Positions 1-5,874 of a stretch of 10,405 bases of DNA are shown piece after piece. Location of the stretch: positions 1-10,405 of the forward strand of contig JAIYAJ010000521.1 in the NCBI GenBank assembly GCA_027489105.1. Reading direction: 5' to 3'. Source of the DNA: Zymomonas sp. (lineage in GTDB: Bacteria > Pseudomonadota > Alphaproteobacteria > Sphingomonadales > Sphingomonadaceae). How positions within the stretch are numbered: position 1 is the stretch's first letter; each line of letters starts with the position of its first letter. A program made the translations under genes and the position numbers. Below the pieces are notes generated by a model that did no database searches, had not been told where the DNA came from, and was given only the letters and a program-made list of their open reading frames with translations.

Positions 1-864
1 ACCCGCCACGAAACCGCCTTCACCGTCTCGATCGAGGCCCGCGAGGGCGTTACGACCGGCATATCCGCCGCCGACCGCGCGCGCACCGTGGCGGTCGCGA
101 TCGACGCGTCTAAGGGGCCCGAGCATATCGTGACCCCCGGCCATGTCTTCCCGCTGGTCGCCAAGCCCGGCGGCGTACTGATCCGCGCGGGCCATACCGA
201 GGCTGCGGTCGACGTTGCCCGCCTCGCGGGGCTCAACCCCTCGGGCGTGATCTGCGAGATCATGAACGATGACGGGACGATGGCGCGGATGGACTCGCTG
301 GTCGAGTTCGCCCGCACCCACAAGCTCAAGATCGGTACGATCCGCGACCTGATCGCCTATCGCCGCAAGCACGACCATCTGGTCGAGAAGCGCACCGAGA
401 CGCGCTTCACCAGCCGCTGGGGCGGCGAGTGGAAGCTGACGACCTTCTACAACAAGGCGACCGGGACCGAGCAGACCGCGCTGGTTATGGGCCATATCGA
501 TCCGGACAAGCCGACGCTGGTCCGCATGCACCTGCTCAACCCCTTCGCCGACATCTATGGCGAGAAGAGCCCCCGCAGCGACCTGATCGAACGCTCGATG
601 GAGATGATCGCCCAGGAAGGCGCCGGCGTGATCGTCATCCTCAACCGCCCGATGAGCGGCTGGATGACCCGCGCGGTCGAGGCGCGCGAGACCGGTGACA
701 CATCGGCGATGGACGAGCTGCGCGATTATGGCGTGGGTGCGCAGATCCTGACCGAACTCGGCGTGCAGGACATGATCCTGCTCACCAATTCGCACCACAC
801 GCTGATTGCGCTGGACGGCTATGGTCTGTCGATCGTAGGCGAGCGGCCCATTCCCGCCGCCTGA
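1..864 (+). CDS. ribB: 3,4-dihydroxy-2-butanone 4-phosphate synthase with degenerate GTP cyclohydrolase II-like C-terminal domain (5' partial)
   Basis: The reading frame is open from the first base, so the start lies upstream; 287 residues are visible. Residues 1-125 are the C-terminal part of DHBP synthase, which converts ribulose 5-phosphate to 3,4-dihydroxy-2-butanone 4-phosphate plus formate for the riboflavin ring. Diagnostic motifs are EGVTTGISAADR (15-26), PGHVFPL (46-52), RAGHTEA (62-68) and CEIMNDDGTMAR (85-96), including the family's HTE and later acidic active-site residues. Residues about 127-287 align with GTP cyclohydrolase II at the end (RDYGVGAQILTELGV, LLTNS, GYGLSIV), but the zinc-binding Cys cluster (normally RCDCG) reads GEKSPRSDL and the EGRGIGL loop reads NRPMSGWMT. 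The second domain is therefore probably not a working cyclohydrolase. This matches the ribBX-type variant known in Proteobacteria. A separate ribA would then be needed elsewhere. ribH follows after 13 bases, so the two are probably co-transcribed. Confidence 0.95.
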   Translation, partial: TRHETAFTVSIEAREGVTTGISAADRARTVAVAIDASKGPEHIVTPGHVFPLVAKPGGVLIRAGHTEAAVDVARLAGLNPSGVICEIMNDDGTMARMDSLVEFARTHKLKIGTIRDLIAYRRKHDHLVEKRTETRFTSRWGGEWKLTTFYNKATGTEQTALVMGHIDPDKPTLVRMHLLNPFADIYGEKSPRSDLIERSMEMIAQEGAGVIVILNRPMSGWMTRAVEARETGDTSAMDELRDYGVGAQILTELGVQDMILLTNSHHTLIALDGYGLSIVGERPIPAA

Positions 865-877
865 CAGGAGCTAGACC

Positions 878-1300
878 ATGGCCAAGATCCTCATCGTCGA
901 AGCGCGCTTCTACGATCATCTGAACGACATGCTCCTCGACGGCGCGCGCACCGCGATCGAGGAAGCGGGCCACCGCCACGAGACGGTCACCGTACCGGGC
1001 GCGCTCGAAATCCCCGGCGCCATCGCGATGGCGGCGGAGAGCGGTCGTTATGACGGCTTCGTCGCGATCGGCGTCGTGATCCGGGGCGAGACCTATCATT
1101 TCGAGGTGGTCTCGAACGAAAGCGCACGCGGCCTGATGGCGCTGTCGATGGACGGTATCGCGATCGGCAACGGCATCATCACCGTCGAGAACGAAGCCCA
1201 GGCGCTCGCCCGCGCCCGCCGGTCGGAAAAGGACAAGGGCGGCGAAGCGGCCAAGGCCGCGCTGCGCATGCTGGAACTGCGCGAGACATTCGGCGCCTGA
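878..1300 (+). CDS. ribH: 6,7-dimethyl-8-ribityllumazine synthase
   Basis: 140-residue lumazine synthase, the cytosolic enzyme that condenses 5-amino-6-ribitylaminouracil with 3,4-dihydroxy-2-butanone 4-phosphate (the product of the gene upstream) to give the riboflavin precursor. Family motifs are in order: [10 protein letters not shown] (39-48, substrate pocket), [18 protein letters not shown] (65-82, with the catalytic His in TYHF), [17 protein letters not shown] (96-112) and the late [10 protein letters not shown] segment. It is somewhat shorter than the usual 150-160 residues, mainly at the ends. The ATG at 878 has a good Shine-Dalgarno AGGAG (866-870) seven bases upstream, and only 13 bases separate it from the ribB stop, so it is very likely in the same operon. 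No FMN riboswitch is visible here; any would lie upstream of the window. Confidence 0.96.
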   Translation: MAKILIVEARFYDHLNDMLLDGARTAIEEAGHRHETVTVPGALEIPGAIAMAAESGRYDGFVAIGVVIRGETYHFEVVSNESARGLMALSMDGIAIGNGIITVENEAQALARARRSEKDKGGEAAKAALRMLELRETFGA

Positions 1301-1387
1301 CCCGACCGAAACTGCTCGCCGGTCGCCGAGGCGGCGCACCCGCGATCCGGTCTTTCCCTTGCCGCGGCGGAAGATGATGGTCACCCG

Positions 1388-2299
1388 ATGAGCAGCGCGT
1401 CGTCCGCCCCCCCCCCCGTTGCCCGCGCCTATGCCGCGATGGTGATCGCGAATCTCGCGCTCGCCTTCGGGCCGTGGTTCGTCCGCCTCGCGGACACCTC
1501 ATCGATCGCATCAGCCTTCTGGCGGCTGGCGCTCGCCTGCCCACTGCTGTTCGTGATGACCCGGATCGCCAGACAGCCGATCCCCCGCCTGTCGCTCGGC
1601 ATGATCGGGACGATCGCGATCGGTGGCCTGTTCTTCGCGGCCGACCTCGGCGCCTGGCATGTCGGCATCCACCACACCAAGCTCGCCAACGCGACCCTGT
1701 TTGCCAATCTCGCCGGCTTCCTGCTGCCTGCCTTCGCCCTGATCGCGACGCGCAAGCTGCCCGACCGCATGCAGGCACTCGCCTTGCTGCTGGCGGCAAT
1801 CGGCACTGCACTGCTGCTAGGCCGGTCCTATCAGCTTGAAAGACGCTACTTGACCGGCGACCTGCTCTGCATCCTCGCCGGGCTCCTGTACACCGGCTAC
1901 ATCATCGCCCTGTCGAAGGCGCGGGGCATGCTGCAGCCTATGCCGGTGCTGCTAATCTCTACGATGGCTGGCATGCTGCCGCTGCTGCTGTTCGCCTGGT
2001 TCGACGGCGGCCCGATCCTGCCGCGAGACTGGACACCACTTCTGCTGCTGGCGATCGGCAGTCAGGTCGTCGGGCAGGGCCTGATGGTCTATGCGATCGG
2101 CCATCTGCCGCCGCTGGTAATCGGGATCGGCCTGCTCATCCAGCCCTTCATCGCTGCCCTTATCGGCAGCGTGCGTTATGGCGAGATGTTGGGCATTCTC
2201 GATCTCGCCGGAGGTCTCGCCATCTGCGCGGCCCTGGTGCTCGTCCGGGCCGGTGGTACTGGTCAGCATACGCTCGAAAAGCTAAGGGAACAGCCATGA
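1388..2299 (+). CDS. DMT superfamily transporter, two EamA domains
   Basis: 303-residue integral inner-membrane protein with about ten hydrophobic helices arranged as two EamA repeats (roughly 15-145 and 155-288). The first repeat has the typical SAFWRLALACPLL and AANATLFANLAGF-like stretches (42-54, 99-111); the second has GQGLMVYAIGHLPP (229-242) and LLIQPFIAALIG (249-260), as in drug/metabolite exporters. The substrate cannot be told from sequence. The ATG at 1388 has only a weak, distant purine stretch (GGAAG, 1369-1373). Codons 7-10 lie in an uninterrupted run of 11 C (1407-1417). A second in-frame ATG at 1439 (M18) lies at the start of the first membrane helix and would skip that tract, so the true start is uncertain. 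The stop overlaps the next ATG (ATGA at 2296-2299), indicating coupled translation with the COQ9-family gene. It starts 87 bases after ribH, so it might be read from the riboflavin operon or have its own promoter. Confidence 0.9.
   Translation: MSSASSAPPPVARAYAAMVIANLALAFGPWFVRLADTSSIASAFWRLALACPLLFVMTRIARQPIPRLSLGMIGTIAIGGLFFAADLGAWHVGIHHTKLANATLFANLAGFLLPAFALIATRKLPDRMQALALLLAAIGTALLLGRSYQLERRYLTGDLLCILAGLLYTGYIIALSKARGMLQPMPVLLISTMAGMLPLLLFAWFDGGPILPRDWTPLLLLAIGSQVVGQGLMVYAIGHLPPLVIGIGLLIQPFIAALIGSVRYGEMLGILDLAGGLAICAALVLVRAGGTGQHTLEKLREQP
1407..1417 (+). repeat. 11-base poly-C tract near transporter start codon
   Basis: An uninterrupted run of eleven C residues within codons 7-10 of the DMT transporter gene, encoding part of Ala-Pro-Pro-Pro. 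A change of one or two bases would shift the frame for translation starting at 1388 but not from the downstream in-frame ATG at 1439. Long mononucleotide tracts at this position are known as slipped-strand switches in other bacteria. Here it could equally be a neutral tract or a base-count error in the assembly. Confidence 0.9.
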
Positions 2300-2958
2300 T
2301 TACTGCCGCCGACATGACCCTCGACGAGCTTCGGCTGGCCTTGGCCGAGCGCCTGCCCACCCATGCCGTCTTCGACGGCTGGAGCGCCACCGCGCTCGCC
2401 AATGCCGCAGAGGAGCTCGACGTCCCCGCCGACCGTGCCGCCCTGTGTTTCCCCGGTGGCGCGATCGAGATGATCGACGCCTGGTTCGCCACCATCGACG
2501 CGGCGATGACGGAGCAGCTCCAGCCGCTCGACCTCGGCGCGATGAAGATCCGTGACCGTATCCGCACCGCCCTGCTCGTCCGGCTCGACGAAGCCACCCG
2601 CCAGCCCGACGCCCTGCGCCGCGCGATCACCCAGCTTGCGCGTCCGCGCCACGCAGCGCGCGCGGTCAAGCTGGCCTGGCGCGCGGCCGATTCGATGTGG
2701 CGCGCGATCGGTGACACCAGCGTCGATATCGCCTGGTACAGCAAGCGGACGACGCTGGCCGCGCTCTATACCTCGGTTCTGACCGCCTGGATGGACGACG
2801 ACAGCGAGGATTTCGCCGACACGCGCGCCTTTCTCGATCGCCGGATCGACGATGTGATGCGGTTCGAGAAATTCAAGGCCAGGCTGAAACCCGAGCCCGA
2901 CCGGCATTTTAGCCCGGTCCGCTTCCTGGGGCGGCTGCGATACCGCCTCCAGGCCTGA
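2296..2958 (+). CDS. COQ9 family protein (ubiquinone biosynthesis)
   Basis: 220-residue protein with the COQ9 family pattern: a TetR-like helical N-terminal part including a basic helix (RDRIRTALLVRLDEA, 86-100), then the hallmark C-terminal region GDTSVDIAWYSKRTTLAALY (139-158) followed by DDDSEDFADTRAFLDRRIDD (167-186). COQ9 proteins bind isoprenoid lipids and, in mitochondria, help present quinone intermediates to the hydroxylase COQ7; a similar role at the inner membrane is expected in alphaproteobacteria, but that is family inference. No transmembrane segment is evident. The ATG (2296) overlaps the transporter stop and has its own Shine-Dalgarno AGGGA (2285-2289) six bases upstream. The gene ends 15 bases before the inverted repeat of the feo control region, and no convincing terminator separates them. 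Confidence 0.88.
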   Translation: MITAADMTLDELRLALAERLPTHAVFDGWSATALANAAEELDVPADRAALCFPGGAIEMIDAWFATIDAAMTEQLQPLDLGAMKIRDRIRTALLVRLDEATRQPDALRRAITQLARPRHAARAVKLAWRAADSMWRAIGDTSVDIAWYSKRTTLAALYTSVLTAWMDDDSEDFADTRAFLDRRIDDVMRFEKFKARLKPEPDRHFSPVRFLGRLRYRLQA

Positions 2959-2972
2959 TCGGATAGCTTATT

Positions 2973-2991
2973 TTGCCATGGGGGATGGCAA
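2973..2991. promoter_or_regulatory. Perfect inverted repeat TTGCCAT-N5-ATGGCAA upstream of feoA
   Basis: TTGCCAT (2973-2979), a GGGGG spacer, then its exact reverse complement ATGGCAA (2985-2991). The seven-base arms are perfect, and the right arm overlaps a plausible -35 element (ATGGCA, 2985-2990). No U-run follows on either strand, so a terminator is unlikely. The shape suits an operator for a dimeric regulator other than Fur; which one is unknown. A weak RNA hairpin at the end of the COQ9-family transcript is the alternative. Confidence 0.5.
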
Positions 2992-3012
2992 TGACGCAGG
3001 CTTATTGATAAT
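2985..3012 (+). promoter_or_regulatory. Predicted sigma70-type promoter of feoAB-ssb
   Basis: ATGGCA (2985-2990, four of six matches to TTGACA), a 16-base spacer and GATAAT (3007-3012, five of six matches to TATAAT). Transcription would begin near 3019, giving a leader of about 25 bases to the ATG at 3044. The -10 lies inside the Fur-box-like site and the -35 inside the inverted repeat, as expected of a repressible promoter. Prediction by eye only. Confidence 0.45.
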
Positions 3013-3020
3013 CACTCGCA
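3006..3020. promoter_or_regulatory. Fur-box-like site overlapping feoA -10
   Basis: TGATAATCACTCGCA fits the 7-1-7 Fur operator form (TGATAAT-N-ATTATCA): the left half matches fully and the right half (ACTCGCA) matches four of seven, resembling the TGAGAATCATTCGCA-type sites found before many proteobacterial iron genes. Its place over the predicted -10, just before feoA, supports repression by Fur with iron. Confidence 0.6.
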
Positions 3021-3043
3021 TCATGGATGTGGATGCAGAGACG

Positions 3044-3289
3044 ATGAGCCTCGACAGGCTGCCGCTGGGAACCGGTGGCGCCATCATCGGGGTGCGCTGG
3101 GACCAGCTCGACGAGCGCGACGCGCGCCGCCTGCGCGAGTTGGGCGTGGACGAGGGCGTTTCGGTCGAGAAACTGCACAAGGGGCCGTTCGGCGCCGATC
3201 CCATCGCCTGCCGCATCGGCCGCATGACCGTCGCGCTGCGCAGCATCCAGGCTTCGGCCATCCTCGTCGGGCCTCGATCGGCATCATGA
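3044..3289 (+). CDS. feoA: Ferrous iron transport protein A
   Basis: 81-residue FeoA, a small cytosolic SH3-like protein that works with the FeoB permease in Fe(II) uptake. The start MSLDRLPLGTGGAIIGV (1-17) and the block RRLRELGVDEGVSVEKL (28-44), where family members carry the LGL/LGVxxG turn, are typical, as is the closing strand MTVALR (61-66). Three in-frame ATGs are possible: 2978, 3023 and 3044. I chose 3044 because it gives the usual FeoA length and N-terminus, whereas 2978 lies within the inverted repeat upstream of the predicted promoter and 3023 falls about four bases after the predicted transcription start. No strong Shine-Dalgarno precedes any of them. The stop overlaps the feoB start (ATGA, 3286-3289). 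Confidence 0.9.
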   Translation: MSLDRLPLGTGGAIIGVRWDQLDERDARRLRELGVDEGVSVEKLHKGPFGADPIACRIGRMTVALRSIQASAILVGPRSAS

Positions 3290-5148
3290 CGCCGACCCCG
3301 CTGATCGCGCTCGCCGGCAACCCCAATGCCGGCAAGAGCGCCCTGTTCAACGCCCTTACCGGCGCCCGACAGAAGGTCGGCAATTATCCCGGCGTGACGG
3401 TGGAGCGGAAGTCGGGACGGATGGCACTCGACGATGGCCGCCCGCTCGAGTTGCTCGACCTGCCCGGCACCTACAGCCTGACGCCATCGAGCCCCGATGA
3501 AGCCGTCACCCATGATGTACTGCTCGGCAGACAGCGGGGCGAGCGCCTGCCCTCTGCCCTGCTCGTGGTCGTCGACGCGACCAATCTCGACAATCATCTG
3601 CGCTTCGCGCTGCAGCTGATCGACCTCGGCCTGCCGACGGTGATCGCGCTCAACATGGTCGACATGGCCGAGCGCGACGGTCTGCGCATCGACGCCGACC
3701 GGCTCTCGGCCGAACTCGGCGTGCCGGTCATCCCGACCGTCGCCGTCCGTCGGAAGGGCATAGACGAACTCAAGGCTGCGCTCGGCGGTATGGCGGCGAC
3801 GCAGGCGAGCCGGCCGGTCCGCGAACCTTCGAACGACCATGACGCGCTGGTCGCGCTGCAGCGGCGCGCGCGCGCGATCGCCGCCGCCGCGACGACCGAG
3901 GAGAATTTCCGCCTGCGCTGGACGCACCGCGCCGATGCGGTCGCGCTGCATCCGGTGATCGGCCCCGTCCTGCTCGCGACGATCCTGTTCGTGATGTTCC
4001 AGGCGGTCTTCGCCTGGTCTGCAGCCCCCGCCGATGCGATCGACAGCGCCTTCGTCGCCTTGCAGGGCGTGGTCAACGACCGGATGGCCGATGGCTTCGT
4101 GCGATCGCTGATCGCCGAAGGGCTGATCGCCGGTGTGGGCGCGGTGATCGTGTTCCTGCCGCAGATCCTGATCCTTTTCCTGTTCATCCTGCTGCTCGAA
4201 GCGTCGGGCTATATGGTCCGCGCAGCGTTCATCATGGACCAGCTGATGGCGCGCGTCGGCCTGTCGGGCCGGGCCTTCATCCCGCTCCTGTCCTCCTTCG
4301 CCTGCGCCATTCCAGGGATCATGGCGACGCGGACCATCGACGATCCCAAGGACCGGCTGACGACGATCCTGATCGCGCCGCTGATGACCTGTTCGGCGCG
4401 CCTGCCGGTCTATGCCGTGATCATCGCGGCCTTCATCCCCGAGCGGACCGTCGGGCCCGGCATCGGCTTGCAGGGCCTCGTCCTCTTCTGCCTCTACATC
4501 GCCGGCATCGCCGGCGCGATGCTCGCCGCCTTCATTCTGCGTCGGACGGTGACCAAGGGGCCGGCCCCCGGCTTCCTGATGGAGATGCCGCGCTACCAGA
4601 TGCCGATCCTGCGCGACGTGCTGCTGGGCCTTTGGCAGCGGGCGATCATCTTCCTGCGCCGCGCGGGCACCATCATCGCCGCGACGACCGCCGTCCTGTG
4701 GCTGCTCGTCTCCTACCCCAAGGCGCCTGCGGATTATGCGCAGCCGACGATCGACTATTCGGTCGCGGGCCGGATCGCAGGTGCCCTGGAGCCAGTTTTC
4801 GCACCGGTGGGGTTCAACCGGGACATGGCACTGGCGCTTATCCCCGCGATGGCCGCGCGCGAGGTCGCCGTTTCGGCGCTCGCCACCGTCTATGCCGTCG
4901 ATGCCGAGGATGAGGCGGTGCAGGAGCAGTCGCTGGTCGAACGCCTGCAGGGCCGATGGTCGCTGCCGACCGCTTTGGCCTTCCTCGCCTGGTTCGTCTT
5001 CGCGCCGCAATGCGTGTCGACGATCGCGGTCGTGCGGCGCGAGACGAACAGCTGGAAATGGACCGGCTTCATGCTGGCCTATTTGTTCGGTCTGGCTTAC
5101 ATCGCGGCAGGCGCTACCTATTGGAGCGCGCTAGCTTTAGGTTTGTAG
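3286..5148 (+). CDS. feoB: Ferrous iron transport protein B
   Basis: 620-residue inner-membrane Fe(II) permease with an N-terminal GTPase. The G-protein motifs are complete: G1 GNPNAGKS (11-18), G2 in [10 protein letters not shown] (31-40), G3 DLPG (58-61), G4 NMVD (123-126) and a G5-like loop near 151-158. Membrane helices start at about 222. The gate regions carry conserved Cys: [14 protein letters not shown] (338-351, C340) and [12 protein letters not shown] (367-378, C369), then AREV (524-527) and [11 protein letters not shown] (572-582, C576). It is shorter than the E. coli protein (about 770) but within the usual range for short proteobacterial forms. It starts at the ATGA overlap with feoA, so translation is probably coupled; its stop is overlapped by the ssb Shine-Dalgarno. 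No feoC is present. Expression is likely Fur-controlled through the site upstream of feoA. Confidence 0.96.
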   Translation: MTPTPLIALAGNPNAGKSALFNALTGARQKVGNYPGVTVERKSGRMALDDGRPLELLDLPGTYSLTPSSPDEAVTHDVLLGRQRGERLPSALLVVVDATNLDNHLRFALQLIDLGLPTVIALNMVDMAERDGLRIDADRLSAELGVPVIPTVAVRRKGIDELKAALGGMAATQASRPVREPSNDHDALVALQRRARAIAAAATTEENFRLRWTHRADAVALHPVIGPVLLATILFVMFQAVFAWSAAPADAIDSAFVALQGVVNDRMADGFVRSLIAEGLIAGVGAVIVFLPQILILFLFILLLEASGYMVRAAFIMDQLMARVGLSGRAFIPLLSSFACAIPGIMATRTIDDPKDRLTTILIAPLMTCSARLPVYAVIIAAFIPERTVGPGIGLQGLVLFCLYIAGIAGAMLAAFILRRTVTKGPAPGFLMEMPRYQMPILRDVLLGLWQRAIIFLRRAGTIIAATTAVLWLLVSYPKAPADYAQPTIDYSVAGRIAGALEPVFAPVGFNRDMALALIPAMAAREVAVSALATVYAVDAEDEAVQEQSLVERLQGRWSLPTALAFLAWFVFAPQCVSTIAVVRRETNSWKWTGFMLAYLFGLAYIAAGATYWSALALGL

Positions 5149-5153
5149 GGAGG
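5147..5153 (+). promoter_or_regulatory. Shine-Dalgarno of ssb overlapping the feoB stop
   Basis: AGGGAGG overlaps the feoB TAG (5146-5148) and lies five bases before the GTG at 5159. It decides the non-ATG start of ssb and suggests that ribosomes finishing feoB can re-initiate on ssb. Confidence 0.8.
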
Positions 5154-5158
5154 CCCGC

Positions 5159-5731
5159 GTGGCAGGCAGCGTTAACAAGGTGATCCTCGTCGGCAATCTC
5201 GGTCGCGACCCGGAAAGCCGCTCCTTTGCCAATGGCGGCAAGGTGGTGAACCTGCGCATCGCCACGTCGGAGCAGTGGAAGGATCGCAGCACCGGAGAAC
5301 GTCGCGACAAGACCGAATGGCATTCGGTCGCGATCTTCAACGAGGCGCTGGCCGGCGTCGCCGAGCGCTATCTGCGCAAGGGCAGCAAGGTCTATCTCGA
5401 GGGGCAGCTCCAGACCCGCAAATGGACCGACCAGCAGGGCCAGGAGCGCTACTCGACCGAAGTGGTCCTTCAGGGATTCAACGCAGTGATGGTGCTCCTC
5501 GATCGCCCCGATGGCGGTGGCGGCATAGGCGGCGGTGGCGGCGGCGGATCCGCTGCTGGCGGCAGCTGGGGCGACGATGACGGCTATGGCAGCAGCTCCG
5601 GCTTCGGTGGCGGCAGCGGCGGCGGTGGTGGCGGCTTCGGCGGCGGCAGTCGCGGCGGTGCGCCGGCAGGCGGCGGCCGCAAGTCCGATCCCTTCGATGT
5701 CGGCGACCTCGACGACGACGTTCCGTTCTGA
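5159..5731 (+). CDS. ssb: Single-stranded DNA-binding protein
   Basis: 190-residue SSB that coats single-stranded DNA in replication, recombination and repair. The OB-fold covers about 5-115: [15 protein letters not shown] (5-19), TEWHSVAIF (52-60, with the conserved DNA-stacking Trp), [12 protein letters not shown] (73-84) and [10 protein letters not shown] (98-107). A disordered, Gly-rich linker (about 118-174) follows, encoded by GGC/GGT runs, then the acidic tip DLDDDVPF (183-190), which docks partner proteins such as polymerase and helicase subunits. The start is a GTG with a strong Shine-Dalgarno. The gene sits ten bases after feoB on the same strand, so at least part of its transcription may come from the iron-regulated feo promoter; a further ssb promoter inside feoB cannot be excluded. 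Confidence 0.97.
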   Translation: MAGSVNKVILVGNLGRDPESRSFANGGKVVNLRIATSEQWKDRSTGERRDKTEWHSVAIFNEALAGVAERYLRKGSKVYLEGQLQTRKWTDQQGQERYSTEVVLQGFNAVMVLLDRPDGGGGIGGGGGGGSAAGGSWGDDDGYGSSSGFGGGSGGGGGGFGGGSRGGAPAGGGRKSDPFDVGDLDDDVPF

Positions 5732-5747
5732 TCGCGCGGCCGCGCGA
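5732..5747. repeat. 16-bp perfect palindrome after the ssb stop
   Basis: TCGCGCGGCCGCGCGA begins at the base right after the ssb TGA and is fully self-complementary (it contains a NotI site). As RNA it could fold as a six-pair stem with a four-base loop at the 3' end of the ssb message. No U-run follows, so it is not a classical terminator. Confidence 0.65.
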
Positions 5748-5782
5748 CCGGTCCTGCCGATTACCCGATGAACGGTTGCCGC

Positions 5783-5798
5783 GCCCGGTACGCCGGGC
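5783..5798. repeat. Short perfect hairpin, six-pair stem with TACG loop
   Basis: GCCCGG (5783-5788), loop TACG, CCGGGC (5793-5798). It lies between ssb and the kpsC-like gene, directly before the larger terminator-like hairpin. Its function is unknown; it may be part of the 3' structure of the ssb transcript. Confidence 0.5.
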
Positions 5799-5800
5799 CT

Positions 5801-5836
5801 CTCCCCGCTTGCGCGGGAAGCGGGGGAGCGTATTTT
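5801..5836 (+). terminator. Terminator-like hairpin downstream of ssb
   Basis: CTCCCCGCTT (5801-5810), a seven-base loop, then AAGCGGGGGAG (5818-5828, one extra G bulged), followed after two bases by TATTTT (5831-5836). The stem is strong and the T-run short, so it is a plausible rho-independent terminator for the feoA-feoB-ssb transcript. Two alternatives: the stem resembles dispersed CTCCCGC-type intergenic repeats of sphingomonads, and TATTTT with TTGCGC (5809-5814) 16 bases upstream could also serve as a weak promoter for the next gene. Confidence 0.5.
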
Positions 5837-5874
5837 CCTGCAATGCGTGACCCCGTCCCTTTCGGTCTGGTGAG

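Noticed and set aside
865..877. FMN riboswitch before ribH
   Set aside because: Only 13 bases separate ribB and ribH, too short for an RFN element; just a Shine-Dalgarno is present.
1303..1325. Six-pair inverted repeat CGACCG/CGGTCG after ribH as a terminator
   Set aside because: The 11-base loop and absence of a T-run make it weak; it may be chance in GC-rich DNA.
2968..5010. 680-codon open frame on the minus strand, antisense to feoA/feoB
   Set aside because: It lies wholly opposite the clearly coding feoAB genes. Its product is dominated by Arg, Asp, Gly, Gln and His with no recognisable domain, as expected when GC-rich codon bias suppresses stops on the opposite strand.
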